Origin: Hoylesella marshii DSM 16973 = JCM 13450
GTDB taxonomy: Bacteria > Bacteroidota > Bacteroidia > Bacteroidales > Bacteroidaceae
Direction of reading: 5' to 3'
DNA: 64,000 bases
NCBI RefSeq assembly: GCF_000146675.1
Contig: NZ_GL397214.1
Coordinates: forward strand, 1,535,356-1,599,355
Positions 1 through 9,858 of the stretch are shown here, in pieces. The notes beneath the pieces were generated by a model, which had not been told where the DNA came from, did no database searches, and was given only the letters and a program-made list of their open reading frames with translations. Position numbers and translations under genes: made by a program. The stretch's first letter is position 1. Each line of letters opens with the position of its first letter.

Positions 1-2211
1 GGCATTGGCTGTGTAACCCATCGAACTGCCTACAGAGATAGGAAGGTTCGTGTACCAAACAGGACCGATGCTATACTCGAAAGAAAGGGGCTGTTGCGTA
101 TAGTCACACGTGAGCATCTTCTGCATCTCTTTAAATGTATGATTGACATTATACATCAAACCAACATTAAGACTATTCACAAAAGTGCCCTCATCTTTAT
201 AAACTTGTGTCGTGATATAGCGTTCCTTTGGCATACGATAAACCGTATGGCTATAGAATAAAGCTAAACTCGGTGTTATATTATAAGTAAGCATTCCACC
301 GAAGTTAAGGGCAAAATCTGTCCCTGCACTACCCATAGCTAAGGAAGGACCACCATATATATATGTATTCCAACGACGATAGGGATTATAACCAGCAATT
401 GCATTGAGAAGGTTCAATTGATAATCCAAGGATACCAATACATTCTCCATCAGATGCTTTTTCGTTGCTGTATGACCACTATTCTCAACCCAAATGGGAT
501 CAGTCAGATATTCACCGTTCAAACGAATACCATGGTAGGCATTCAGATTATAGCCGGCGAACAGAGTTCCATTCTTCAGCAAGGGGGAAGCACCAGTAGA
601 ATACCTCCATGTACGTACGGTTGTATTCCATCCCAAACCTCCACCAAGGAAGAAGCCACTCAACTGAGAGTAGCGATTAACCACTCCTATACTATCGAGA
701 TTGAACTTCTCACGACTCGGTTTGTCACGGAAGAGCATGGTTAATCCCAATTTGATGGCTAACTCCTCATATTGCTTACGTTGGTCAAAGCCCTGATACT
801 GCTCAATAAAGGCGTAAGAGGGTTCTACGTTCAAACGCAAATCGTTTGTCAGCTTCATCCACAACTGAGTTCCTACACGATAACTGACATAATTACTCTT
901 TACATAATGGTTGTGCTCCTCATTAACAACCCTCATTCTACCAAATTCATAGCCGGCAAGAAGATTCACTCCTACTTTATTATCCCAATTGAAGTTACGA
1001 TTGAAACCAAACGGATTAAAAAGAAGGTCGAGTGCCATTCCCCTCACGCCCAATAAACTTTTTGTGCGCAATGGGCCATGAGATGGGACTTTGGAATTAT
1101 CTGCCCAATCTGCATTGGTGATATGAATACCCGAGCGGACACCAAGAACCGGCGACAACCACCATCCGAAATAAGCGTTGGCAGTGTAACCAATTGAGTT
1201 GCCCATAGAGAGATTCGTTTTATTAAAGTAAGCTGGGCCTATACTATAGTCGAAGAACATGGGACGACGCCAATGTTTCTTGGCATACTTCTCTTGGAAC
1301 ATACGTTCATCTTCCTCAAACTTCTTCATGAAGTCACCCAAATCATTCTTCTTGGATACTTCCGGCCAGAAATACCAGATATATGAGAGGTTTGCTCCAT
1401 AACCAAAATCAAGGCTATTGAACTTCGTACCTTCCACTAAATCTTGCTTGCGGGTGGCCAATCTGATAAAAGGTTCTACCGCGAATGCAGCATGTGGACT
1501 AGTCGAGACCCTAAACTGCAGGCCAAAGCGTGCATCATAGGACATCGCCGAAGTAGTGGCATAACTTGTAATAATGCTTCCGTCCGTAGCAGACAGTTTG
1601 GAACTCTGCAAGCCCAAACCGGCTACACCAGACACCGTTAGTCTGCGTTCCGGACGATAACCCAGCATATAATTCGTAAAATTAAAAAGGTAATCTACAT
1701 GGGCTCCAAACGATTGATAAGTAGTCTTTGAAGTGAGTAGATTGGCTTCTTTCACAAATCCCCAACCGCCGGTTAATTGCAATCTAACCGAACTCATCGG
1801 ACTCAAATCCTTACCGAAGCCAACATGGAAATTGGCAAATGGTGTATACCGGAAATGATCATTAGGCAGATAATTCGTAATTCCTCCGCCGAAATCCAGA
1901 TAAGTATGGTCTAAAAAGCTCTTATTCACAAAGTTATCTCCGCTATATCGATGACGTCGATCCAATATGAAGCGCAGACCATTGAATCCTTTAGGTCTTA
2001 CCGGCCCGTAATAAACGGTATCTTCGTGCAGAACAGAGTCGCCTATCATGGCCTCCAAGTCCTCCAAATCTGCCACAATCGTGTCACTTTGCTGCACAGT
2101 TGTGGGGTTATCTATATAGGTATGCTTGATGCTTGGAAGAAAGTGCGTACCTGCCTTCATAACAAAAGGCGATAACGCAACAACCAATACGACAAATACT
2201 CTTCTTTTCAT
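1..2211 (-). CDS. Outer-membrane beta-barrel protein with internally duplicated barrel (partial, C-terminus outside window)
   Basis: An open minus-strand frame starts at the ATG at 2209-2211 and runs without a stop for 737 codons to the left edge. It begins with a basic-hydrophobic signal peptide (MKRRVFVVLVV...). The mature part has alternating aromatic/polar strands typical of a transmembrane beta-barrel. The barrel is duplicated: the stretch around residue 316 (DYSIGPAYF...GNSIGYTANAYFG) recurs near residue 707 (EYSIGPVWY...GSSMGYTANA), about 391 residues later. Two related GYRPERR / GYNPYRR segments lie upstream of these. It is the last gene seen of a leftward operon, 46 bases behind an OmpA-like gene. 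It probably sits in the outer membrane; substrate unknown. The plus-strand frames over this region are shadows. Confidence 0.85.
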   Translation of the reverse strand, partial: MKRRVFVVLVVALSPFVMKAGTHFLPSIKHTYIDNPTTVQQSDTIVADLEDLEAMIGDSVLHEDTVYYGPVRPKGFNGLRFILDRRHRYSGDNFVNKSFLDHTYLDFGGGITNYLPNDHFRYTPFANFHVGFGKDLSPMSSVRLQLTGGWGFVKEANLLTSKTTYQSFGAHVDYLFNFTNYMLGYRPERRLTVSGVAGLGLQSSKLSATDGSIITSYATTSAMSYDARFGLQFRVSTSPHAAFAVEPFIRLATRKQDLVEGTKFNSLDFGYGANLSYIWYFWPEVSKKNDLGDFMKKFEEDERMFQEKYAKKHWRRPMFFDYSIGPAYFNKTNLSMGNSIGYTANAYFGWWLSPVLGVRSGIHITNADWADNSKVPSHGPLRTKSLLGVRGMALDLLFNPFGFNRNFNWDNKVGVNLLAGYEFGRMRVVNEEHNHYVKSNYVSYRVGTQLWMKLTNDLRLNVEPSYAFIEQYQGFDQRKQYEELAIKLGLTMLFRDKPSREKFNLDSIGVVNRYSQLSGFFLGGGLGWNTTVRTWRYSTGASPLLKNGTLFAGYNLNAYHGIRLNGEYLTDPIWVENSGHTATKKHLMENVLVSLDYQLNLLNAIAGYNPYRRWNTYIYGGPSLAMGSAGTDFALNFGGMLTYNITPSLALFYSHTVYRMPKERYITTQVYKDEGTFVNSLNVGLMYNVNHTFKEMQKMLTCDYTQQPLSFEYSIGPVWYTNLPISVGSSMGYTANA

Positions 2212-2257
2212 CTTACCTTATCTTAATATTACTATTGTTCTCTTATTTATCATCGCC

Positions 2258-4672
2258 TTATTCTTCAGCATCCAGTGATGCTGCTTTCGGCTTCTTCATC
2301 AGGAGTTTGAATCTCTCTCTATATAAATCTTTCTTCGTTTCATCATAAGGATATCTCTTCCGAATATCATCCGGCACATTCGCATCCGAGGTGAAGAACT
2401 TGCTATAAAAAGTTCTATCCATATCAAAACAGTGCTGGAAATAAGCCAAGAAATTAGGCATACCATTGGATTGCAACTTCATTCCCAAATCTGTTCCGTA
2501 GTCTTGCAAAAGTGTAGCATAATCGTTTTCAGATTCAATATCAGGATCATTAGCAGCAATAATACCCATCATATACCACTTCTTTGCAAGGTTATCCGGC
2601 AACGAATCCACAAGCGGAACCAATGAAGGATAACTAAATTCCAACTCCGGCGCAAGCTCTATACTCAGAATGGCATCATTAAGATGGCTGGTTCCTCTGA
2701 TATAAGACAGTGCCCTTTGCGAAGCCTCATCTTCTTCTTGCGTTTTATTCTGCTTAAAGAACAAGGCCTCAAGATCAATTAGCATCTTTAAAGCATGAAA
2801 TTCTTCTGTATCGGGCAGCTTATTGGCCAAGTGATTGGCTTCAGAAAGTTTCCGAGATTTCAGATACATCAAAGCCTGATTAGCCACAATTTCACGGAAA
2901 TTGACCGTATACATATAAGAACTTTCAAAAGATACTGGTCGAGAAACCTCCAGACCTGCTTTCATATCAATGAATGGTTCCAAAACGGAAAGATCCACAC
3001 TGTCTTTCTCCAACAGATAACAAGCCACTCTATTGGCAAGATAAGCAGCAAAAGGACTATATTTCATTGTCTTTCTTGCCTTATTTTCATTATAGGCACG
3101 ATATGTCAATTTGCGCAATTCGGCACTATCAGTAATCTGATTGAATAGGTTATAATAGTCTCCATTAGAGAATACTTCCGTACCTCCTACAGCATAACGA
3201 GGGTCATTGTTATAAGTCCAAAGGACTTCTTTCGGCTCCAAAATCTTGTTACGACGAAGCGTATAAGTACTCTTAATCAATCGTTGGTTCTTCATAATTT
3301 GCTCAATCGTGGGGTTGCTGACCATCATTCGACCGATATTTGTCAGATTATTAGACTGTGCATAACGCCTCAACTCTTCAGACTCGGACTTCTGCCCACG
3401 CTCCATCAAGGAGTCGGCGACATCAAACCATGTGTAAACCTTAGGCTCTTTAATATTCAAACCGGCACTCCGTATATTTGCTCCCACCATCTTCAGAATC
3501 TTTTGGGCACGCCTTCTTGCCAAGTCTATATTAGAAGCTTGGTTACCTTCAGGCGATGCTGTGCCCTGAATGCTAAAGTTCATCAATGAATTACCGTAAG
3601 ATCGCAATTCCTTCACCAATAATTCCAATGTCTGCTGATTTGTAATATCCTCTGTCAGCTCATCTTTTCCTACGATAAAAGTCAATTGCAAATCGCGCGG
3701 AACCTCACTCAATCTGGCGCGTACTTGCTCATAGAGTTTCGGCTCCAATTTCATTTCTTTTGCCGTGAAACCTACGTCAAGCATCTTCCATGGCCTGCGC
3801 ACATTGTTGCTTCCTTCCTTATTATCTCGATAATAAACATGCGTATAATCTTCAAGACTAAGTGTAGATACCCATTTATAAAGGGCATCAATGTCCGGCT
3901 TAGGATAAGTGAAGTCCCATCCGAAACTGAAGACATCGTCTGTCAACGTATTACCATAAACATAATAAGAATGGAGTGAGTCCCAACGTTCAAAATCGTA
4001 ACTCTTTCTTTTTATTTGATTGGCATGATACTTATCGCCTTCAAAGACCAGAGGCTCTAAATACTGTATGGTATCATTCGTCTTTGTATCAACAACTATC
4101 GGCTGGAAAATCAGACGGGAATGCTTTGTCGTATACCAAGCTGGCAGGGCAACATTCACCGTCCACCGCATATTAGGTCCGTCATCAATAGGAGGTAATT
4201 CCTTGAAGCTCATACCCCTCCGTTTAGAAACGACACTCACATTCTGAATCATGATACCATCTGCTCTCGATGGGGCAAAAATAATCTCATAATTCAAACG
4301 AGCTGCAGTGACATCTACTAACTTCAGAAAGCCTTCACTAATTAAGAGCAAAGCTCCTCCGGCCGACACATCTGCCTCGAAATGGCCTTCGTAGTCCGGT
4401 ATGACAATATCATTACTCTTTATCTTAACAACACTTCCAAAAGTCCGGTTTTGGGAATTATAGAGTTGTGCCTGTCGGCGTGCCTCGGCTTTGTTATCAA
4501 ATACATAGACCGGAACTGACAGGGGAAGTTTTCCCTGCCCGTCTCCCGACAGTCCTTTCATGGCCTTGTACACCGTACCCGTTATATGCATTGCCTGCGC
4601 ATGTCCCTTTGTGGCAAATCCAAGGAACAGGAAAACAGACAACATTCCATAAAATATATTCTTTTTCATCAT
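2258..4672 (-). CDS. Exported OmpA-like protein of the DUF3868/fimbrial-assembly type
   Basis: 804 residues with an N-terminal signal peptide ending near GHAQA. The N-terminal third is beta-rich (a VPVYVFDNK segment near residue 50). An OmpA-like peptidoglycan-binding module lies at about 327-400, with the motif GTASPEGNQASNIDLARRRA, close to the TASPEG signature seen in Bacteroidota OmpA/DUF3868 proteins. The C-terminal half is alpha-helical and acidic, without a motif I recognise. It is probably periplasmic and anchors an outer-membrane assembly to the cell wall. It lies 19 bases downstream of the short DUF3575 gene and 46 upstream of the duplicated barrel gene, so all are likely co-transcribed. 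The family assignment is inferred from motif and context. Confidence 0.8.
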   Translation of the reverse strand: MMKKNIFYGMLSVFLFLGFATKGHAQAMHITGTVYKAMKGLSGDGQGKLPLSVPVYVFDNKAEARRQAQLYNSQNRTFGSVVKIKSNDIVIPDYEGHFEADVSAGGALLLISEGFLKLVDVTAARLNYEIIFAPSRADGIMIQNVSVVSKRRGMSFKELPPIDDGPNMRWTVNVALPAWYTTKHSRLIFQPIVVDTKTNDTIQYLEPLVFEGDKYHANQIKRKSYDFERWDSLHSYYVYGNTLTDDVFSFGWDFTYPKPDIDALYKWVSTLSLEDYTHVYYRDNKEGSNNVRRPWKMLDVGFTAKEMKLEPKLYEQVRARLSEVPRDLQLTFIVGKDELTEDITNQQTLELLVKELRSYGNSLMNFSIQGTASPEGNQASNIDLARRRAQKILKMVGANIRSAGLNIKEPKVYTWFDVADSLMERGQKSESEELRRYAQSNNLTNIGRMMVSNPTIEQIMKNQRLIKSTYTLRRNKILEPKEVLWTYNNDPRYAVGGTEVFSNGDYYNLFNQITDSAELRKLTYRAYNENKARKTMKYSPFAAYLANRVACYLLEKDSVDLSVLEPFIDMKAGLEVSRPVSFESSYMYTVNFREIVANQALMYLKSRKLSEANHLANKLPDTEEFHALKMLIDLEALFFKQNKTQEEDEASQRALSYIRGTSHLNDAILSIELAPELEFSYPSLVPLVDSLPDNLAKKWYMMGIIAANDPDIESENDYATLLQDYGTDLGMKLQSNGMPNFLAYFQHCFDMDRTFYSKFFTSDANVPDDIRKRYPYDETKKDLYRERFKLLMKKPKAASLDAEE

Positions 4673-4691
4673 CAGTTCCCTTTAAAAAACT

Positions 4692-5249
4692 TTACCATAT
4701 TGCGTATGAAAGTGTAACACCTATCTTTGTCGGCAGTATGCGATGACTCCAAAAACCTTCTGCTGCGGGCGCATCGCCATTCACCACTAATGCAGAACCG
4801 TCTAACATTGTTTCTTTATGATGGGAAAAGACAACGCCTACACCGGCATGTGCATCTATCGACAAACGGTCGGTCAAAGGAATCACATAACCAAAAGAGA
4901 GGCCGGCTCCCCATGCTGTGCCATCATAATTCCGGTTGTTCCATGTCATATCATAAGAAGCGGCAAGCAGACTAAGACCAACGAAATGATGGTACATAGG
5001 CCGTCCGCCAAAGTAATAACGATATTCGGGCTGTACACCCACCACTTTCATCTCCTTATGGAAATAGGGCTTATTGTTCACAAAGACAGACAAGCCAAGG
5101 GTCGAACGATTACCCATCGTCATTTCTGCTCCCATATTATAAGTTTGCAGAGCGAGCATCGTAAGATCGGTATTCACAGAGAATGTCTGTGCCTTTGCTG
5201 CATGATTTACTCCCAGCAATAATGCAAGAAATATAATTATCTTCTTCAT
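4692..5249 (-). CDS. DUF3575 family outer-membrane protein, short form
   Basis: 185 residues with a clear signal peptide (MKKIIIFLALLLG...AKAQ). The mature part has the pattern of DUF3575: an N-terminal NTDL segment, a central PEYRYYFGG strand, HHFVGLSLLAASYD, and a glycine-rich GYVIPLTDRLSIDAHAGVG strand before a basic C-terminus. DUF3575 proteins are small barrel-like proteins usually encoded in fimbrial or surface-assembly operons of Bacteroidota; their exact role is unknown. It lies 12 bases downstream of the larger DUF3575 gene and 19 bases upstream of the OmpA-like gene, in one operon. Confidence 0.8.
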   Translation of the reverse strand: MKKIIIFLALLLGVNHAAKAQTFSVNTDLTMLALQTYNMGAEMTMGNRSTLGLSVFVNNKPYFHKEMKVVGVQPEYRYYFGGRPMYHHFVGLSLLAASYDMTWNNRNYDGTAWGAGLSFGYVIPLTDRLSIDAHAGVGVVFSHHKETMLDGSALVVNGDAPAAEGFWSHRILPTKIGVTLSYAIW

Positions 5250-5261
5250 CTCGACTCTTCT

Positions 5262-6830
5262 TTATGATTCCTTATTTACGTCTTTATTCTCTTCTTCACC
5301 GCTTGTACCCGTCTCAGAGTCTCCGGGATTCTCTTCCTTACCGGCAGTATTCGTTGCTTGAGGCTCCTCCTCGTCTTTCTTCTTAGATTTGGATTTCTCC
5401 TCGTCTTTCTTCTGCTTCTTCAGTTTTTTCTCTTCTTCTTTTGCTTTCAAAGCTTCTTGCCTCTGTGTCTGCTTCACCTGTGCCAAGGAATCTCGTTCCC
5501 GTTTGGCTCTCTCACGGTCTTGTTCTTTCATCAGAGCGGCTTCTGCTTCTTGAGATTTGCGAACAGTCTTCAATGAGTCTGCCTCGCGTTTGGCTTTTTC
5601 TCTATCGAGTTGCTTCTGCTGTGCAGCCTCTGCAGCTTTCTCTCTCTCCACTACTTTCAGTGAATCAGCCACTCTCTTGGCATTTTCTCTATCGAGTTGC
5701 TTCTGCTGTGTAGCTGCTACGGCTTTCTCTCTTTCCACTACTTTCAGTGAATCGGCCACTCTCTTGGCATTCTCTCTATCAATCTGTTTTTGGCGTGCAG
5801 CCTCTACGGCTTTTTCTCTTTCCACTACTTTCAGTGAATCAGCCACCTTTTTAGCTTCAGCCTTAGCCTTAAGTGCTTCTATATGTAATGCCTCATTCAC
5901 TTTCTTCAAAGAGTCGGCCTGATACTTCCGCTCTATTTCGAGATGCTGTTTCTCAAATCGTTTCTCATAATCTACCTTTTCCAAAGAATCGGCTTTCAAC
6001 CTACGCTGTTTCTCTAAAGCGGTATTGATGCTATCCATCCTCATCTTCTGGGCATCCAATGCTATGCGATAATCAGTATCAACCAACATACGATTCTTAT
6101 ACTTATTAGATAGCTTGGTTCCGAAATGATAGACTAAAGAAGCCTTGATAATATCGGTAGATGCGGCATAAATCCATGGCGAAAAGGTGAGTGCATAACC
6201 GCTCTCCGGTTTTGTTACGGTATAAACGTATTGATTTCCGGCAAATTCTCTGCGATATTCGTGATATTTAGCGAAAACTACACCGGCATTCACGCCCAAA
6301 TCCAAATCAAGACTTGCGCCATTCTGATAACCATAAAGCTGCGTAATCGTACCGACCATAAGGCCTCCGAAGACACCCTGACCTTTCCTGCCGACGCTTC
6401 CCAACTTAATATCAAACTTGTTAGCACCGGCATAAGCGCCTACATAAAACACTCGTTTAGGCATATGGGCATGCCAATATTTACGCAGCTCCACACGACC
6501 GTCATAGAGGTCATACACATAATAAGGACGCACTTTCGTATCGGCATGCCAATTAAAACGACCATACAAACCTACAGTCCATGTATTCCAGTTTTTATTA
6601 CCTGTGGCAAATTCCACTCCGACATTAGGAGTCAGCACAAGCCAATCCACGATATTCGCTCTCAGGTTGAAACGTTCTATTACTTTCAACGTGTCCACCT
6701 TATTATAATATAACAAGCGTCCTTGGGCGAATAATTCCGGTGTTCCGAGGAAGAACAACAACATAAGCAACATAAAATGCCTACGTCCTCTTGACTTTAT
6801 CATAACCTTTAAATTATCAATACGTTTCAT
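5262..6830 (-). CDS. DUF3575 domain protein with long repetitive coiled-coil tail
   Basis: 522 residues. The N-terminus carries an extended, positively charged signal sequence; M20 or M10 are alternative starts. Residues 45-260 match the long form of DUF3575 (NLRANIVDWLVLTPNVGVEF, YYVYDLYDGRVELRKYW, VGAYAGANKFDIK). From about residue 280 the protein is a charged helix in which a 29-residue unit (ADSLKVVEREKA...DREKAKR) recurs about five times, matching an 87-base DNA period at 5450-5870. The end is a low-complexity Lys/Glu tail. The tail could reach through the periplasm or oligomerise. It starts 20 bases after the TPR gene and shares its operon. Confidence 0.8.
   Translation of the reverse strand: MKRIDNLKVMIKSRGRRHFMLLMLLFFLGTPELFAQGRLLYYNKVDTLKVIERFNLRANIVDWLVLTPNVGVEFATGNKNWNTWTVGLYGRFNWHADTKVRPYYVYDLYDGRVELRKYWHAHMPKRVFYVGAYAGANKFDIKLGSVGRKGQGVFGGLMVGTITQLYGYQNGASLDLDLGVNAGVVFAKYHEYRREFAGNQYVYTVTKPESGYALTFSPWIYAASTDIIKASLVYHFGTKLSNKYKNRMLVDTDYRIALDAQKMRMDSINTALEKQRRLKADSLEKVDYEKRFEKQHLEIERKYQADSLKKVNEALHIEALKAKAEAKKVADSLKVVEREKAVEAARQKQIDRENAKRVADSLKVVEREKAVAATQQKQLDRENAKRVADSLKVVEREKAAEAAQQKQLDREKAKREADSLKTVRKSQEAEAALMKEQDRERAKRERDSLAQVKQTQRQEALKAKEEEKKLKKQKKDEEKSKSKKKDEEEPQATNTAGKEENPGDSETGTSGEEENKDVNKES
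5450..5870 (-). repeat. In-gene tandem repeat, 87-base period (29 residues)
   Basis: Corresponding positions in the repeat fall at 5487, 5574, 5661, 5748 and 5835, exactly 87 bases apart. The repeat encodes the coiled-coil units of the DUF3575 protein. The central copies are almost identical at the DNA level, so copy number could change by recombination without breaking the frame. Confidence 0.85.
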
Positions 6831-6850
6831 ATCTATCGCTATCCCTGCCG

Positions 6851-8269
6851 TTATCCAAAGGCGTCTATAATCTGTTTCGCATATTCATCAGAGGGATTCA
6901 GCGCTTGTATCTTATGTGCATAGCTGGAAGCCATCTTGTAATCCTTGCGCGTATAATAATAGAAAGAGAGCTGTTTGTAGCATTCTATAAGCACAGGCTG
7001 GCTCTCTCCGCTCTGTTCCAACAGTTCTGCCGCTTTCAGGAAATAAGGTTTGGACAGTCCCTTCTTATCCCCTTGGTCGAGCAAGCCGTTTACTTTTGCC
7101 TGCCAATAATATCCCAAATAGGTATCAGGACGTAACGCAACGATTTCTCCGTAAATTCTGTTTGCCTGAACAAGTGCATCAGACTGCTCCAATGTCAGCG
7201 GCTTACCTTCTTCCATATTATCGGTTGCCTTTCTCCAATAGAGACGTCCTAACTGAAACAACTCATAGGCCATGTTCTTATCCTCCTTATCCAACGACTT
7301 CACATAAGCCTCATAATACTTGATGGCATTATCGTAGTCATTGATATGGGCGTAAGATTCTGCAATCTCCTTCTTAATGGTGGGCAGGTCTGGATTTTTC
7401 TGTAAAGCGATATTAAATTGGTCTATCGCTTCCTTTCTCTTGCCTAATCCGTTCAGCACATAGCCATAATAGATGTAATCGCGATATTGCAATTTTGTCT
7501 CGTCACCATTATATAATAGGTCATTGGCATTCTTTTGGGCTGCTTCAAAATCGTTGATCTCCGTATTCGTGTATAGCAGCAAACGGTTGAACACGACGTT
7601 GCGGGGCTCACGTTGATGTCCCAATTCGGCCAATTCCAATGATTTTACGTAGTCTTTCTTCAAGAATTCAAACAGAGCGTAATGTGTCAGTTCCTCGATA
7701 TCCAACGAATCGGCACCAATCTTTTCATACGTAGCAAGGGCATTGTCAATATCGTTGGCTGTATAATAAAGCTCTGCCACCTTTTTATCAATATTGATAT
7801 CCGGTCTGTTCTGGCCAAGAACTCTCAGTTTCTCTATAGCCTTTGCGATATCCGTCTTTTGCACCAAATCCGCATATTTATAATAGGCATCAGGGTCACG
7901 CCTGTCAAAATACATGGCACGACCATAATAATATAGGGCTGAATCGGGAAGATTCTTCGCACGTGCTATATCGCCTCCAAGGTTTAAGGCTTTCGTACTG
8001 ATACGAAAACAACGCTGTGCCCGATTAAAGAAGTACGTTGCTTCATCCGTTTTACCGGCATCCAGAAAGACTGTACCCACAGCTGCAATCAAATCCGTAT
8101 TGTCCTTGTTTTTTTTAATCAACTTCTCTGCATTCTCTTTTGCCATTTCTACGTCATCTTTCAAAAATGCTTTGATGACCAAAATGTCACTACTTTCCAT
8201 TATGTTTTGCGAAAAGATGGGCAGGCAAATCAATAGAGATATTGCACATAGCAACCATTTCTTATCCAT
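6851..8269 (-). CDS. Tetratricopeptide repeat protein, exported
   Basis: 472 residues with a signal peptide (MDKKWLLCAISLLICLPIFSQ). The mature part is a run of TPR-type helix pairs: GTVFLDAGKTDEATYFFNRA, DSALYYYGRAMYFDRRDPDAY, GLGKRKEAIDQFNIALQKNP, HINDYDNAIKYYEAYVKSL and others to the C-terminus. TPR domains are protein-binding scaffolds. As the first gene of the leftward operon it is probably the periplasmic adaptor of the outer-membrane apparatus encoded downstream. The start follows from the signal peptide and the absence of an upstream in-frame candidate. Specific partners are unknown. Confidence 0.85.
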   Translation of the reverse strand: MDKKWLLCAISLLICLPIFSQNIMESSDILVIKAFLKDDVEMAKENAEKLIKKNKDNTDLIAAVGTVFLDAGKTDEATYFFNRAQRCFRISTKALNLGGDIARAKNLPDSALYYYGRAMYFDRRDPDAYYKYADLVQKTDIAKAIEKLRVLGQNRPDINIDKKVAELYYTANDIDNALATYEKIGADSLDIEELTHYALFEFLKKDYVKSLELAELGHQREPRNVVFNRLLLYTNTEINDFEAAQKNANDLLYNGDETKLQYRDYIYYGYVLNGLGKRKEAIDQFNIALQKNPDLPTIKKEIAESYAHINDYDNAIKYYEAYVKSLDKEDKNMAYELFQLGRLYWRKATDNMEEGKPLTLEQSDALVQANRIYGEIVALRPDTYLGYYWQAKVNGLLDQGDKKGLSKPYFLKAAELLEQSGESQPVLIECYKQLSFYYYTRKDYKMASSYAHKIQALNPSDEYAKQIIDAFG

Positions 8270-8459
8270 TCCTATTCGTTATTTATCATTTTACATTATA
8301 AGCAAATCCCTAATAAAGAAGAGGCAAAGACAAGAAACTTGGAAAAACCCATCGCAGAAACTTTATCTTTTATACCTCGTAGCTATTCCATGATAACCAA
8401 AAAGTATCCCGTCCTCACAACGTGTGAACCTCGACACTCTTGAAATCGGAAAACAGCTG

Positions 8460-8467
8460 CAAAGGTA
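8460..8467 (-). promoter_or_regulatory. Candidate -7 box for the TPR/DUF3575/OmpA operon
   Basis: The minus strand reads TACCTTTG, matching the Bacteroidota -7 consensus TAnnTTTG, about 190 bases upstream of the TPR start. I could not find a well-placed -33 TTG, so the call rests on one box and position. The rest of 8270-8622 holds no convincing gene. Confidence 0.45.
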
Positions 8468-8498
8468 TTATATTTTTTCTAATAAAAAAGAAATAACC

Positions 8499-8512
8499 GC
8501 GTTTTTTAACGC
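8499..8512 (-). terminator. Possible weak terminator downstream of ribBA
   Basis: GCGTT TTTT AACGC forms a 5-bp stem with a 4-base loop. On the minus strand it is followed by a T-rich run. It lies about 110 bases after the ribBA stop. The stem is short, so this is only a candidate. Confidence 0.3.
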
Positions 8513-8622
8513 AACTGCCCTTATTTTCCTCTCTACTCACGAGTGCACGAGGTGTTTTATAACATAATTTTATAAATTTAAACTATATTATTTCATCTAA
8601 TACTTCATGTGGCAGCAGGCAT

Positions 8623-9831
8623 TCAGAGATGCAGGTCGTGCCCCATGCGGTCTCTCTTTGTCTTCAAGTAACGATAGTCGTACTTGTTGGGAGAAATCTC
8701 TATGGGTACGATTTCGCTAATCTCCAATCCATAGGCCTCTAATCCCACGCGCTTCACGGGGTTGTTGGTCATGAGGCGCATCTTGTGGATACCGAGGTGG
8801 CGGAGCATCTGTGCACCACATCCGTAGTCGCGTTCGTCGGGCTTGAAGCCGAGGTGTACGTTGGCATCCACGGTGTCGAGTCCCTCTTCCTGCAACTTAT
8901 AGGCAGCCATCTTGTTCATCAGTCCGATGCCGCGACCTTCCTGTTGCATATAGATGAGCACGCCTTTGCCTTCTTCTTCAATCATTTGCAGCGACTGGTG
9001 CAACTGCTCTCCGCAGTCGCATCGCATACTACCGAGGATGTCGCCCGTAGCACAGGAGGAGTGTACACGCACCAAAATGGGCTCATCGGGCTTCCATTCG
9101 CCTTTGACAACGGCCATGTGTTCCACGCCGTTAGCTGTCTGACGGAAAGGAATCATCCTAAAATGTCCGTAACAGGTAGGCAGGTCTACCTCTGTGCCTA
9201 CTTCTATCAGTGATTCGCGTTCGAGCCGATAGGCAATCAAATCTTTAATGGATATCATCTTGAGATGGTGCTCCTCGGCTACTTTTACCAAATCAGGCAT
9301 ACGCGCCATGGTACCGTCTTCGTTCATAATCTCCATGAGTGCTCCCGCGGGATAGAGACCTGCCAACTTGCAAAGGTCTACAGCTGCCTCGGTATGACCA
9401 CTGCGGCGCAACACACCGTTGTCTTGGGCATAGAGCGGATTGATATGCCCCGGACGTCCGAAAGTTTGCGGTGTGGATGCAGGGTCGGCCAAGGCACGAA
9501 TGGTTGCAGCACGGTCGTGGGCAGAGACCCCTGTGGTACAGCCCTCGAGTTTGTCTACTGTCACCGTAAAGGGGGTACCGAGTACCGATGTGTTGTCTGT
9601 CACTTGGTGAGGCAAGTCGAGTTCTTTACACCGCGAAATGGTAATGGGAGCGCACAGCACCCCTCTGGCATGTTTCAGCATAAAGTTTACTTTCTCGGGG
9701 GTAATTTTCTCTGCTGCAATAATGAAGTCGCCTTCATTCTCACGGTCTTCATCGTCTACTACGATAACGAACTTACCGTCGCGAATGTCGTTTACGGCTT
9801 CTTCTACACTGTTTAACTTGAAGTTCTCCAT
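8623..9831 (-). CDS. ribBA: Bifunctional 3,4-dihydroxy-2-butanone-4-phosphate synthase / GTP cyclohydrolase II
   Basis: 402 residues, the usual length for fused RibBA, which supplies both precursors of riboflavin in the cytoplasm. Residues 1-200 are the DHBP synthase domain, with the acidic metal-binding motif [12 protein letters not shown] and the GHTEAAVDL segment. Residues 205-402 are GTP cyclohydrolase II, with the zinc cysteines in [20 protein letters not shown] and the substrate motif QEGRGIGL. It lies 27 bases downstream of the LptF/LptG-type gene on the same strand and is probably co-transcribed with it. Confidence 0.97.
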   Translation of the reverse strand: MENFKLNSVEEAVNDIRDGKFVIVVDDEDRENEGDFIIAAEKITPEKVNFMLKHARGVLCAPITISRCKELDLPHQVTDNTSVLGTPFTVTVDKLEGCTTGVSAHDRAATIRALADPASTPQTFGRPGHINPLYAQDNGVLRRSGHTEAAVDLCKLAGLYPAGALMEIMNEDGTMARMPDLVKVAEEHHLKMISIKDLIAYRLERESLIEVGTEVDLPTCYGHFRMIPFRQTANGVEHMAVVKGEWKPDEPILVRVHSSCATGDILGSMRCDCGEQLHQSLQMIEEEGKGVLIYMQQEGRGIGLMNKMAAYKLQEEGLDTVDANVHLGFKPDERDYGCGAQMLRHLGIHKMRLMTNNPVKRVGLEAYGLEISEIVPIEISPNKYDYRYLKTKRDRMGHDLHL

Positions 9832-9858
9832 ATTGATGTGATGATTGGGTTTTTCGAT

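Noticed and set aside
418..2175. Several plus-strand frames at the left edge
   Set aside because: They are shadows of the continuous minus-strand beta-barrel gene.
5358..5922. Plus-strand hydrophobic frames rich in Leu/Phe/Ser
   Set aside because: Antisense of the Lys/Glu-rich coiled-coil repeat region.
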